64,000 bases of DNA, from NCBI GenBank assembly GCA_021295655.1, contig JAGWBX010000001.1, forward strand, positions 1-64,000, read 5' to 3'. This DNA comes from Candidatus Latescibacterota bacterium (GTDB lineage: Bacteria; Latescibacterota; UBA2968; GCA-2709665). This document shows positions 9,329-18,217 of this stretch, in pieces. The position numbers and the translations under genes were made by a program. Under the pieces are notes generated by a model that saw nothing but the letters and a program-made list of their open reading frames with translations, was not told the origin of the DNA and did no database searches. Numbering within the stretch: the first letter of the stretch is position 1; each line of letters starts with the position of its first letter.

Positions 9329-12247
9329 TTGACTGAGAAAGAGACCGACCGGCAACATTTCTTTCCAAGTTTGAAAAACCCACAGTGGATTCGGCCGTTA
9401 GCCGAGCGCAAGTGTTTTGATAATCCACCAAACATGGTCCAACTGCCGGACGGGTATCTACAATGCCCTTTCTGGCCTGAGCTCGAATACCTGAGGAATG
9501 TTTGTATTGATGCGTCAAACGAAATATTGGACGAGATCATCCAAATTGTGCTGAAACTTCCGTCCGTGGATAATCCCAGGGTCTATGCAAATATTCTGGA
9601 CATTGCATTGCAACTCGACGGTAAGCGATCAGCGCAACTGCTGCCCAAGATGCTTGAGTACGCAAGACTTGAACACCAGTTCTTTGCCTTTAAATTTCCG
9701 GATTTGTTGGCAAATTGGTTGTCCGAGGACCAAACCGATGCGGCATTAAAACTTGCAAATGTCCTCGTTCAGTTTGTTCCTGATCCAAAAGCTGAAGAAA
9801 AGCAGAAACAAAAAAGACAGATGAATGGGGATGAGATTTCCTCTGTAGAGGATGAGTTCGCCTCAGTGATGACCATACTTAGACCGTTGCCTCGATTCAA
9901 CGAGAATTACAGGGAAATTCTGAACAAAGGCGTTCGACCGCTGGCTAAAAAGGAGCCTTACAAGGTCGCCCGTATGCTGATTAATACTACAGCGACTATG
10001 ATTTGCCTCGGAAAACACGAAGACGACCTGGAAAGCGATAGAGACTCTGATTATTCCGAAATATGGTGTCCGCGACTGGACAAGCCAAAGGATGATTATC
10101 CGGACTTGAATGAATCCCTCGTTCAAACGCTTACCTTTGCCTGTGAAAAGTCTTTTGAACGAGAGAGCGAGTCGATCGAAGCTCTGGACAGCGCTTTACG
10201 CGATCACGGGTGGGATGTATTCAAGCGTATCCGACAACACCTGTTCGCATTATATCCGAACCCGCAAACGCTGCCCTGGATTCGGAAGGTGATTCTCAAA
10301 CACCCCGACTATGGTAGATGGGAACACCATTATGAGTTTCAGCGGATGATTCGGTCAGCATGCGAACATTTCGGTGCGCAATTGCTTACGGAAGACGAGC
10401 GAAGCCTGATATTCGACGCAATTCTTAGCGGTCCTCCGGAGGAGGATTTCAGAGAATGGCTGGGTGACAAATTCACCGAAATCGAGTTCAAGAAGCGGAG
10501 GAAGTATTTCCATCACCAGCAACTGAGGCCGTTCGCGTCAGTGCTTTTTGGGAAATACGCCGACAATTTCCGGCAACTTGAAGCTGACGAAACGACAAAT
10601 GAGATCACGGATGAGAGCTACCAACCCTACGGAGAATCGAAAGGTGGTAGGGTGAAGGCTCGTAGTCCCGTATCCACCCAGGATCTTGCGAGTCTATCGG
10701 ATGAGAAGTTGCTCGAATACATCAACCAGTGGGAGGACGAATACAGGGACAGAGACGATCTGCTAACCGAAATTAACATTGAAGCGCTGGCGGGTGCATT
10801 TCAGAAGGTCTTTGAGGACTCCATCATTCCAGACGCAGAAAGACTGGATTTTTGGATAGATAATCGAGCCAACATACGCCGGCCCATTTATATACGGATG
10901 ATGATTAATGCAATGCAGGATGTCGTGAAGGACAAGGACTTCGAGAATCTTGAGAAGTGGTTCGCCTTTTGTGAATGCGTACTTACACATCCGGATTCCG
11001 CAAACGAGAAAGCCGTTAGGATCGGGCGTTTGGGAGATGGGTCTCGCGAGCATCCCAATTGGCATACTTCGAGGCGAGCAGTCTGCGACTTCATAGAAAC
11101 GTGCATTAAGGCGGATGTAAACGTGCCATATTCGGTCTGCAGACAGCTTGGCGCGCTTCTGAACATGCTTTGTTCCCAATTTGACTCGAATCTGGATAAG
11201 CGTACGAAATCTGACCAAACCGACCCGCTTACAGCGGCGATTAATTCGACCAGGGGCCGCGCATTGGAAAATCTGGTCAACTTCGAATTCTGGGTGCGTA
11301 GATACGATGAAAAAGCGGAAGTCAACGAAATGAAGGAAATCATTGAAAAACGCACCGGATCGAAACCTGAATTACCTCTGACAATTCCGGAATACGCCAT
11401 CTTGGGCCGGCTCTACACATCGGTTTTGGGTCTCGATGAGAAATGGGCTGCGGACCGAAAATCGGCATTTTTCCCGCGAAACAACATGAATGCATGGAGT
11501 GAGGCGATTGGAAATTACCTACGATGGGGTCGTCGCAATCTGCAGATTTTCGAGAAGCTACGCGACGAATTCGAATTTGCAGTGGATCATATGGATTGGT
11601 GCGGAAAGAAACAGTTTGGTCAACAATCGGCCCACGACCTCCTCGGTCAGCACCTGTTTTGTTGCTTTCTGTGGGGCACGTTTCCACTGAAGGGTGACGA
11701 CAGCCTGCTTGAGCGATTCTACAACAAATCCGGGCGTGATCGTACACTCTGGGCGAGCTTATTCGCATATGTGGGAAGAACATTAGAGAATTCCGGAAAG
11801 GAACTTGACAACGATTCGAGGGACAGGATCATTGCCTTTTTTGAATGGCGCCTTGATGTCGGTGAGCCAACTGAACTGCACCAGTTTGTTACTTGGTTGG
11901 AAGCGGAATGCCTGGAGGTGGAATGGCGCCTGAACGCTTACTCTCGAATTCTGGATCTATTCAAGAAAGTGAACTGGAGCCAATGGAAAGACCAGGCAGC
12001 GCGACTACCGTCCTTCGCGATACATTCGATTAGCAAGTTGATCCCAGCTCATACAGCTGGTGCGGTTGATTGCCTTGCCAGGTTAATCGAATCGATGCCC
12101 ACCGATGGCGTATACTATATACCGACCGAGGATGCAAAGACGATCCTGCAAGCCGGTAGAGACCACGACGAAGAAGCGGTACGCGAGAAGTCCGACGAAA
12201 TCCGTGAGAACATGCTAAAGCGGGGCTTCCTCAGTGTGAAAAACTGA
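9329..12247 (+). CDS. unrecognised 972-aa helical-repeat-like protein in helicase-methylase island
   Basis: I do not recognise this family. The protein is 972 residues, strongly charged (many Asp, Glu, Lys, Arg) and appears almost entirely alpha-helical. Regions such as residues 60-140 look like HEAT/TPR-type helical pairs (ILDIALQLDGKRSAQLLPKM). No P-loop, methylase, protease or nuclease motif is evident. A TTG at 9329, three bases after the previous stop, is the only start that preserves the coupling. The first in-frame ATG (about 9434) would remove about 35 residues. Base composition is visibly more AT-rich than the housekeeping genes after 15 kb, consistent with transfer. In context it could be a large scaffold or abortive-infection component, which is inference only. 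Confidence 0.75.
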   Translation: MTEKETDRQHFFPSLKNPQWIRPLAERKCFDNPPNMVQLPDGYLQCPFWPELEYLRNVCIDASNEILDEIIQIVLKLPSVDNPRVYANILDIALQLDGKRSAQLLPKMLEYARLEHQFFAFKFPDLLANWLSEDQTDAALKLANVLVQFVPDPKAEEKQKQKRQMNGDEISSVEDEFASVMTILRPLPRFNENYREILNKGVRPLAKKEPYKVARMLINTTATMICLGKHEDDLESDRDSDYSEIWCPRLDKPKDDYPDLNESLVQTLTFACEKSFERESESIEALDSALRDHGWDVFKRIRQHLFALYPNPQTLPWIRKVILKHPDYGRWEHHYEFQRMIRSACEHFGAQLLTEDERSLIFDAILSGPPEEDFREWLGDKFTEIEFKKRRKYFHHQQLRPFASVLFGKYADNFRQLEADETTNEITDESYQPYGESKGGRVKARSPVSTQDLASLSDEKLLEYINQWEDEYRDRDDLLTEINIEALAGAFQKVFEDSIIPDAERLDFWIDNRANIRRPIYIRMMINAMQDVVKDKDFENLEKWFAFCECVLTHPDSANEKAVRIGRLGDGSREHPNWHTSRRAVCDFIETCIKADVNVPYSVCRQLGALLNMLCSQFDSNLDKRTKSDQTDPLTAAINSTRGRALENLVNFEFWVRRYDEKAEVNEMKEIIEKRTGSKPELPLTIPEYAILGRLYTSVLGLDEKWAADRKSAFFPRNNMNAWSEAIGNYLRWGRRNLQIFEKLRDEFEFAVDHMDWCGKKQFGQQSAHDLLGQHLFCCFLWGTFPLKGDDSLLERFYNKSGRDRTLWASLFAYVGRTLENSGKELDNDSRDRIIAFFEWRLDVGEPTELHQFVTWLEAECLEVEWRLNAYSRILDLFKKVNWSQWKDQAARLPSFAIHSISKLIPAHTAGAVDCLARLIESMPTDGVYYIPTEDAKTILQAGRDHDEEAVREKSDEIRENMLKRGFLSVKN

Positions 12248-12507
12248 GATGCCTCAATGTCAGCACGTGATGACACCGTAGACCGACATTCCCGAAACAG
12301 AGCACAAAAACCAGTAGGCGTGACCTCTATTGCCACGCGCTGAGAATTCTGCGGTAATCGGTTCGAACGAGGTCACAGATCTGATGCGGTACCAGGCCCG
12401 CCAATCGATATTGCTCAGCGAACGTATCAATTGGCTCGACCCGTGCATGAATCAATAGAACAGAATCTTCGGTAGGCGGCTTTTTTTAGTGAATACATGG
12501 CGAGCGA
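12248..12507. other. gap marking the end of the defence-like island
   Basis: No gene is supported here. A short palindrome (TGTCA...TGACA, about 12256-12273) lies just after the 972-aa gene, and a T7 run at 12481-12487 has no convincing stem before it. A tRNA-like GGTTCGAAC at 12359 does not fold into a T arm, so no attachment site can be claimed. Composition becomes more GC-rich after this point. Confidence 0.4.
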
Positions 12508-13134
12508 ATGATCAGACGCTACACGAAGGATGCGCCGGACATTCCTGAGGTATTAAGGCGAGCTATCGGCGCCGGGGGAGAGGCGCCGGTTGCGCTGTTG
12601 GGGGATCCGGGGATCCTTGAGGGACGGTTGATCGGTTTCTTCTGTTCGGTACGGTGTCCCGGCGACGCGATCCTCAAGACCTTCGATCTCGCGCGAACAC
12701 TGCGGGATACTGACGCAACGATTGTTGGCGGGTTTCAGGCGCCGATGGAAAGAGAATTCCAGGAGTTACTGTTGCGGGGCTCGGCGCGTGTCATCGTCTG
12801 TCCGGCGCGCGGGCTCGGCAGGATGCGGATTTTGAAGGTATGGAACCCGCCGCTCGATGAAGGCCGTCTCATGTTTCTGTCCTTTTTCGACGACCGTATC
12901 CGGCGTCCCACGGCAGCTACGGCAGCCCAACGCAATGCGCGGGTTGCCGCGCTTGCGGATACCATTCTGATTGCCCACGCGGAAGCTGGCGGAAAAATCC
13001 AGGCGCTGTGCCGGGATGCGCTCGCGGCAGGCGAGCCGGTGTTCGCGCTGGCTTCAGATGACAACGCGCACCTGTTTGAAATCGGCGCGCGGCCGGTGGA
13101 CGCGGATGATCCCAAAGATCTCATTTACGACTAA
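12508..13134 (+). CDS. short DprA-like / SLOG-domain protein
   Basis: This 208-residue protein resembles the Rossmann-like core of DNA-processing protein DprA (SLOG superfamily). Segments such as IGFFCSVRCPGDAILKTFD, GGFQAPMER, VIVCPARG, LADTILIAHAEAGGK and AGEPVFALA follow the order of the family. It lacks the SAM-like N-terminal and winged-helix C-terminal domains of full DprA. Full DprA loads RecA on incoming single-stranded DNA during transformation. Many short SLOG proteins instead bind nucleotides or sit in conflict systems. The start ATG at 12508 lies in MIRRYTKDAPD, typical of the family. It stands alone between the defence-like island and a nucleoside hydrolase, so either housekeeping DNA handling or a defence role is possible. 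Confidence 0.75.
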   Translation: MIRRYTKDAPDIPEVLRRAIGAGGEAPVALLGDPGILEGRLIGFFCSVRCPGDAILKTFDLARTLRDTDATIVGGFQAPMEREFQELLLRGSARVIVCPARGLGRMRILKVWNPPLDEGRLMFLSFFDDRIRRPTAATAAQRNARVAALADTILIAHAEAGGKIQALCRDALAAGEPVFALASDDNAHLFEIGARPVDADDPKDLIYD

Positions 13135-13189
13135 AAGATCCATAAGAGGGTGCACGTGGAAATGGCAAGGGTATGCGACGCGTGGGCAA

Positions 13190-13288
13190 TTCGACAAGCT
13201 CAGTGACCACGCGTTGACAAACGCAATAGGACCGGCACAACGTCGGCGTTTCGACATTTCGACAAGCTCTATGCAGACAATGACCACG
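13190..13288. repeat. two copies of TTCGACAAGCTC with shared TGACCACG
   Basis: TTCGACAAGCTC occurs exactly at 13190-13201 and 13258-13269. Each copy is followed by TGACCACG (13204-13211 and 13281-13288) at slightly different distances. The sequence resembles a dispersed intergenic repeat familiar from many environmental genomes. It fills most of the 212-base gap before the nucleoside hydrolase gene. Confidence 0.5.
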
Positions 13289-13346
13289 TTTTGATGACTT
13301 CACAACGAACACATTTCCAGGGTTGGGCGAGAGAGAGTGTAATAAA

Positions 13347-14246
13347 ATGAAGAAAATTATCCTCGATACGGATATAGGCGACGACGTTGACGACGCGCTG
13401 GCGCTGGCCTTCGCGCTGCTTTGCGGGGAGATCGAGCTTGTTGGCGTGACGACGGTATTCCGCGATACGGCGCGGCGCGCGGAGTTGGCGTGTTGCGTCC
13501 TGGACGCACTCGGAAGGGGCGACGTTCCCGTCTACGCCGGTCTGGGCAAGCCGCTGTTCGATAACGCATCGAAGGGGCGGGCCGCTATAGAGACGCATCG
13601 ACCGCGGCAGATGGAGGCCATCCGGCAATACCCCGGTCCGTCGCGGCCGGCGGATGGGCGGGCGGTCGACTTCATCGTCGATACGCTGATGGGCAGTGAC
13701 GGCGACATAATGCTTGTCCCGATAGGCCCGTTGACGAATATCGCCGCCGCGTTGACGCTGGAACCGCGTCTGTCGCAGAAGACGACAATCTGTCTGATGG
13801 GGGGGTGCGCAGGACAGATGAGGACGGAGTGGAACATCCTCTGCGACCCCGAAGCTGCGCACGTTGTATTTGGCGCCGGCGCTCCAATTACCATGGTCGG
13901 GCTGGACGTCACCGAAAAATGCCGCCTGAACACTGCGCAAGTGGGTGCAATCGGCAGAGTCGACCGGCCAGTCAACCGGCTGTGCTTCGATCTCATCCAG
14001 CTGTGGCGCAAGGATTCCGGAAGGGAGCATCCCGTTCTGCACGATCCATTGGCCGTGGCGATGGTTTTCGACCCCTCGTTCTGCGGGACACGGTCCGGCG
14101 CCATCCACGTTGAAACGCATTCCGACCGGCTCAACGGCGCAACGGTTCCAATCCGGTCCGGTAACGCCGAGGCCAACGCGGAGGTTTGCGTGGACGTGGA
14201 TTCCGCGCGCTTCGTGAACTATTTCGTCAACACGCTCACATCGTAA
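13347..14246 (+). CDS. inosine/uridine-preferring nucleoside hydrolase family protein
   Basis: A 299-residue hydrolase that would cleave the N-glycosidic bond of ribonucleosides to free base and ribose in the cytoplasm. The N terminus KKIILDTDIGDDVDDALAL is the calcium-binding DTDxxxDxDDA signature of the IUNH family. Further family segments are PIGPLTNIAAAL (about residue 130) and HDPLAVA near residue 230. The ATG at 13347 gives the canonical start and has a GAGAGAG ribosome site about 9 bases upstream. The frame extends to a TTG at 13323, but those extra residues are not family-like. It is monocistronic or pairs with the pentapeptide-repeat gene 42 bases downstream. Substrate specificity cannot be read from sequence. 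Confidence 0.9.
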   Translation: MKKIILDTDIGDDVDDALALAFALLCGEIELVGVTTVFRDTARRAELACCVLDALGRGDVPVYAGLGKPLFDNASKGRAAIETHRPRQMEAIRQYPGPSRPADGRAVDFIVDTLMGSDGDIMLVPIGPLTNIAAALTLEPRLSQKTTICLMGGCAGQMRTEWNILCDPEAAHVVFGAGAPITMVGLDVTEKCRLNTAQVGAIGRVDRPVNRLCFDLIQLWRKDSGREHPVLHDPLAVAMVFDPSFCGTRSGAIHVETHSDRLNGATVPIRSGNAEANAEVCVDVDSARFVNYFVNTLTS

Positions 14247-14288
14247 GCGCGTTGAAACAGGGCATGCGTTTTCCCGTACGATCGAACC

Positions 14289-14831
14289 ATGGCCAATCCC
14301 TGCCATCTTGACATTATCAGAAGCAGCGTTCAGGACTGGAATCGCTGGCGGGCCGGGAATACCGGACTCACGCCCGATTTATCCGGCGCTGATTTCAGTT
14401 ACGAAGACCTCAGCGGCGTGGATTTCAGCGACATGGACCTGAGTTACGATAACCTGAGCTCCGCCACACTTGTCGGCGCGAACTTCGACCGCACCGTACT
14501 GGACCACACGGACCTGAGCGACGCCTATCTTCGGAATGCCACCTTCCGCCAGGCCAACCTGAACTGTGTGAACCTTTACGGAGCGGTGCTTGCAGGCGCC
14601 GATTTTACCGATTGCGATCTGAGCGAAGGGTCGCTCAAGGAAACGGAACTGCAAGACGCCGTATTCCACAACACGGACCTTCGCAGTACCACGTTCACGG
14701 GCGCGGAGGGATTGACCGCGCGGCAGCTTTTGAAGGCACGATCCCTGCATCGCGTCATCGATCTGGAAACGCGCATTTTGAACCAGATTGCCGGTAACCG
14801 GTCCCGGCTGTTGTCCCCGCCCGATGCGTAG
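14289..14831 (+). CDS. pentapeptide-repeat protein
   Basis: A 180-residue protein built largely of A(D/N)LXX-type pentapeptide repeats (about residues 29-135: LSGADFSYEDLSGVDFSDMD and onward). These should fold as a right-handed quadrilateral beta helix. A short helical N terminus and a 40-residue helical C terminus (LLKARSLHRVIDLETRILNQ) cap it. Family members include gyrase-protecting DNA mimics (Qnr/MfpA) and many with unknown roles. The repeat surface here is notably acidic (many Asp), which would suit nucleic-acid mimicry, but that is inference. The start ATG at 14289 lies 42 bases after the nucleoside hydrolase stop. Confidence 0.85.
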   Translation: MANPCHLDIIRSSVQDWNRWRAGNTGLTPDLSGADFSYEDLSGVDFSDMDLSYDNLSSATLVGANFDRTVLDHTDLSDAYLRNATFRQANLNCVNLYGAVLAGADFTDCDLSEGSLKETELQDAVFHNTDLRSTTFTGAEGLTARQLLKARSLHRVIDLETRILNQIAGNRSRLLSPPDA

Positions 14832-14943
14832 CGCGAGAGCGGGTTCCCGCGGCGGGACGCCACCGTGGTGACGGGTGCCCGCCGGTGTCCGCCACGTCCG
14901 AAATTGCAGCGGATCCTGACATTTATCTTGACCTTTTATCCTT

Positions 14944-14972
14944 TTGTTTTAACTTCAAAGTAATGGTATAAG
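14944..14972 (+). promoter_or_regulatory. candidate promoter for the DUF512-der operon
   Basis: TTGTTT at 14944-14949 is followed by a 17-base spacer and TATAAG at 14967-14972 (5 of 6), in an AT-rich block just upstream of the radical SAM gene. The preceding 14832-14930 is GC-rich with small inverted repeats but no T tract. Confidence 0.45.
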
Positions 14973-15015
14973 TTTTTTATGCACTTTATTCTCTAACAGG
15001 TAGATATAACGCCAT

Positions 15016-16431
15016 ATGAGAAAGTCAGGTCAGATAGAGGGATTGCCTCAGGTCGACGAAGCAGTCACAGGGCTTTGCGTTGAAACCGTGGTCTCCGGTG
15101 GTATCGGAGAGGCTGTCGGCATCCGTCCCGGGGACGTCATCGAGGCCATTAACGGGGAATCCGTGCACGATCCCATCGACTATCGCTTCCACGTCGCCGA
15201 AGAGGCGGTGGAGGTGGTTCTCCGGCGGGAGAAAGACATCATCGTGGTGGATATCGAAAAGGACACCGACGATGACCTGGGGGTGACCCTGGCCGAGATG
15301 CCCATCATTAAATGCAACAACAAATGCGTATTCTGCTTTCTCCACCAGATGCCCAGGAAGATGCGCAAGACCCTATACTATCAGGACGACGATTACAGAC
15401 TTTCCTTTCTGCACGGTGCGTACGTCACGCTCACCAATCTGTCCGAAGCGGAGTTTCAGAGGATTGTCGAACAGCGTCTGAGCCCCATGTACATTTCGGT
15501 CCACGCCACAGATCCGGATCTCAGGGGTACGTTGTTGGGACGCACGGAACCGGTGGACGTCATGGAGCGCATCGGTTTCCTGGGGGAACACAACATTCAG
15601 ATGCACGCACAGGTTGTTCTGTGTCCGGGACTCAACGACGGACAGCACCTGAAGCGCACGGTGTTCGATCTGGCCCGGAGATACCCTTCCGTAGCGTCCG
15701 TGGGCATTGTTCCTTTGGGGCTGACACGATACCGTCAGAATTTGCCGCGTCTGGACCCGGTAACTCCCGACGTCGCCCTGGCCTGCCTGAACCAGGCATC
15801 GGCGTGGCAGCGGCAACTTCACCGCAGGCTCGGCGTTAATTTCGTCTATTTCGGAGACGAGTTCTATCTGATGGCGGGCCGACGAATCCCGGCGGCCGCG
15901 CACTACGACGGTTTTCCGCTTGTAGAGAACGGTGTTGGTATGGTTCGGCGGTTCATGGATCGATTCGAGGCGGGCGTGTCCACGCTGGAAACGCTGAATT
16001 GCAGGCGGATTTCAATGGCGCTGGTCACGAGCGTGCTTGGCGCGGGATTTGTCCGGCCAATGGCCGAGCGTCTGAACCGGATTCCCTGGATGACGGCGCA
16101 CGTCGTGGAGGTGAAGAACCGTTTCTTGGGCGAGGGCATTACGGTCTCGGGGCTGCTGACGGGACGGGATATGCTGCATGCCCTCGAGACGCAGTGGCAA
16201 GAAACCGACGTCGTGGTCCTGCCTCCCAACTGTGTCAGCCATCACGGCCTGTTTCTCGACGACATGACACCGAAGGATCTGGAAGTGGCCGTAAAACGTC
16301 AGGTCCGTATCGGTACCTACGATCTTGCGGATACGGTGGCGCAGGTTGCCCGTGGGGATACCCGCTCGGGCGCAGCACGCGATCCGAAGGCGACGCCGCA
16401 TCCATACATTCTGCCGCATCAGGTGGCCTGA
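15016..16431 (+). CDS. DUF512-family radical SAM protein with N-terminal PDZ domain
   Basis: A 471-residue protein of the DUF512/YtfA-like radical SAM family. Residues about 15-85 form a PDZ-like domain (GIGEAVGIRPGDVIEAINGE). They are followed by the cluster-binding CNNKCVFC (CX3CX2C, about 97-104) and the family hallmark KTLYYQDDDYRLSFLHGAYVTLTN. DUF512 occupies roughly residues 220-440. The reaction is unknown; the family almost always sits beside the GTPase gene der, as here (26 bases before its start), which hints at a role in ribosome or RNA modification. The ATG at 15016 has only a weak ribosome site. The C-terminal 25 residues are variable. Confidence 0.9.
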   Translation: MRKSGQIEGLPQVDEAVTGLCVETVVSGGIGEAVGIRPGDVIEAINGESVHDPIDYRFHVAEEAVEVVLRREKDIIVVDIEKDTDDDLGVTLAEMPIIKCNNKCVFCFLHQMPRKMRKTLYYQDDDYRLSFLHGAYVTLTNLSEAEFQRIVEQRLSPMYISVHATDPDLRGTLLGRTEPVDVMERIGFLGEHNIQMHAQVVLCPGLNDGQHLKRTVFDLARRYPSVASVGIVPLGLTRYRQNLPRLDPVTPDVALACLNQASAWQRQLHRRLGVNFVYFGDEFYLMAGRRIPAAAHYDGFPLVENGVGMVRRFMDRFEAGVSTLETLNCRRISMALVTSVLGAGFVRPMAERLNRIPWMTAHVVEVKNRFLGEGITVSGLLTGRDMLHALETQWQETDVVVLPPNCVSHHGLFLDDMTPKDLEVAVKRQVRIGTYDLADTVAQVARGDTRSGAARDPKATPHPYILPHQVA

Positions 16432-16456
16432 CGCGGCAGGCAAGGGAGCTCAAACT

Positions 16457-17776
16457 GTGCCGAAGCGACGCGTCGTGGCAATAGTCGGGCGGCCCAACGT
16501 CGGAAAGTCCACGCTCTTCAATCGGTTTCTGGGTCAACGGCGGGCCGTTGTGGATGATCTGCCCGGCGTAACCAGGGACCGGAACTATGCGGAGGTTTTC
16601 TGGAACCGTCGGGTCTTCACGCTGGTGGATACCGGCGGTTACACGCTCAATCCGGAGGCGGGCATTGCACAATCGGTCGGGGACCAGGTGGAAGTGGCCG
16701 TGGCGGAAGCGGACGTGGTCCTGCTGGTGATGGACGCCAGGACCGGTCCGACCGACGACGACTTGGCCATCGCACGTCTTGTGCGCATGAACGGGACACC
16801 GTGCCTGCCTGTTGTCAACAAAGTGGATTCAGACCGGGACGAGCCGGACGTGGCCGGTTTCTACGGTCTGGCCCTTGGCGAGCCCGTTCCCGTGTCGGCG
16901 TTGAGCGGGCGGAAGTCGGGCGATCTTCTGGACGAGGTGGTCTCGCTCATACCTGAGGCCGATCCGTCCACTGAAGAGGACGACGGCCCGCCGCGTATCG
17001 CGGTCGTAGGCCGGCCCAACGTCGGGAAGTCCACCTTTGTCAATCGGCTGACCGGTGAAGACCGGATGGTGGTCAGCCCGGTTCCCGGTACGACGCGGGA
17101 TGCGATCGATCTCCCGCTGAAGCGAAACGGACGTGAACTCCTGCTGATCGATACCGCCGGACTTCGCAGGCGTACGAGGGTGAAGGAGCAGGTCGAATAT
17201 TACAGTACGGTACGCACCAGGACAAGTCTGGACCGGTGCGACGTCGCCATCGTTCTTGCCGATGCGCACGAAGGCATCACACTTCAGGACGTCAAGATCC
17301 TCGGCGACGCTGCCGAATCGGGCAAGGGCGCGCTGCTGGCGATGAACAAATGGGACCTGATTGAGAAAGACGACAAGACGTCGATCATGCACAAACGGGA
17401 TATTGTCGGCCGGTTTCCCTCCTTAAGGGATTTTCCGATCTATTTCGTCTCCGCTTTATCCGGCCAACGTGCCTGGAAGCTGGTGGATACGGCGCTCGAG
17501 ATTTACGATAGACGCCGCCAGCGAATTACCACCTCCGCCTTGAATCGATTCCTGGAGGAAGTCAACGCCTCCCATCCGCCGCCAACCCGGAGGGGACGGG
17601 CGTCAAAGATGTATTATTGCGTTCAACCCGTGGTGTCGCCGCCCACGGTGATTTTCTTTACCACGAGGCCGCGTGACGTGCCGGAACACTATCGTCGTTA
17701 TCTGGAACGGCGGTTGCGGGAGCGATTCGAACTGGAGGGGACTCCGGTCCGGATCGTATTCAAGAAGAAACGATGA
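16457..17776 (+). CDS. der: ribosome biogenesis GTPase Der
   Basis: This 439-residue GTPase has two tandem G domains followed by a KH-like domain, the layout unique to Der/EngA, which acts in 50S subunit maturation. G1 motifs GRPNVGKST occur twice (about residues 9 and 187). DTGGY and DTAGL are the G3 motifs, and NKVD and NKWD the G4 motifs. The GTG at 16457 (start MPKRRVVAIVG) is preceded by AAGGGAG at the right distance. The frame stays open upstream, but that extension overlaps the radical SAM gene and is not conserved-looking. It lies in the same operon as the DUF512 gene, with the MerR gene only 6 bases downstream. Confidence 0.95.
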   Translation: MPKRRVVAIVGRPNVGKSTLFNRFLGQRRAVVDDLPGVTRDRNYAEVFWNRRVFTLVDTGGYTLNPEAGIAQSVGDQVEVAVAEADVVLLVMDARTGPTDDDLAIARLVRMNGTPCLPVVNKVDSDRDEPDVAGFYGLALGEPVPVSALSGRKSGDLLDEVVSLIPEADPSTEEDDGPPRIAVVGRPNVGKSTFVNRLTGEDRMVVSPVPGTTRDAIDLPLKRNGRELLLIDTAGLRRRTRVKEQVEYYSTVRTRTSLDRCDVAIVLADAHEGITLQDVKILGDAAESGKGALLAMNKWDLIEKDDKTSIMHKRDIVGRFPSLRDFPIYFVSALSGQRAWKLVDTALEIYDRRRQRITTSALNRFLEEVNASHPPPTRRGRASKMYYCVQPVVSPPTVIFFTTRPRDVPEHYRRYLERRLRERFELEGTPVRIVFKKKR

Positions 17777-17782
17777 CGCGGA

Positions 17783-18145
17783 ATGAACAGGATTTACTAT
17801 TCCATACGTGAAGTGACTGGAAAAACCGGCATTGAACCTCAGGTATTGCGCTATTGGGAGAAGGAATTTCCCATGCTCCGGCCGCGGCGCACCCAGGCCG
17901 GGAAACGGCTCTACCGGGAGCGGGATATCAAAATCGTCCTGGCCATCAGGCGTCTGAGGCAGGACGAAAAATACACGGTCAAAGGTGCACGTGAAAGGCT
18001 CAGTGAGGACCCCTCTCTGTGGCGGGACCTCGTTGTCAATGCGGAGACGGCAGAGTCCAGGCAGCCATCGGGGCCGGACGAGGTCATGAAGGAGATGCGC
18101 GGGATGCTTGTTGAACTCAGGCGACTGGTCGGCGGAGGCGGCTGA
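17783..18145 (+). CDS. MerR-family transcriptional regulator
   Basis: A 120-residue protein with a MerR winged-helix DNA-binding domain at residues 4-72: YSIREVTGKTGIEPQVLRYW, then RPRRTQAGKRLYRERDI. The short tail, with no ligand-binding domain or cysteines, resembles the small MerR proteins found next to housekeeping operons. The start ATG is 6 bases after the der stop. The target is unknown; autoregulation of the der or rimP operon is possible. A new promoter and hairpin follow, so this gene probably closes the DUF512-der transcript. Confidence 0.85.
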   Translation: MNRIYYSIREVTGKTGIEPQVLRYWEKEFPMLRPRRTQAGKRLYRERDIKIVLAIRRLRQDEKYTVKGARERLSEDPSLWRDLVVNAETAESRQPSGPDEVMKEMRGMLVELRRLVGGGG

Positions 18146-18171
18146 GCAGGTGTCGATGGGGAAATTTGTGC

Positions 18172-18200
18172 TTGCGCTATAACGTGAAATACCATATATT
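18172..18200 (+). promoter_or_regulatory. candidate promoter of the rimP-nusA-infB operon
   Basis: TTGCGC at 18172-18177, a 17-base spacer and TATATT at 18195-18200 (5 of 6). Transcription would begin near 18207, just before the leader hairpin at 18218. Confidence 0.45.
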
Positions 18201-18217
18201 TAGTTTTCTGAACAGCG

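Noticed and set aside
12355-12370. tRNA T-loop-like GGTTCGAAC
   Set aside because: The flanks do not pair into a five-base T stem, and no acceptor or anticodon arm is found nearby.
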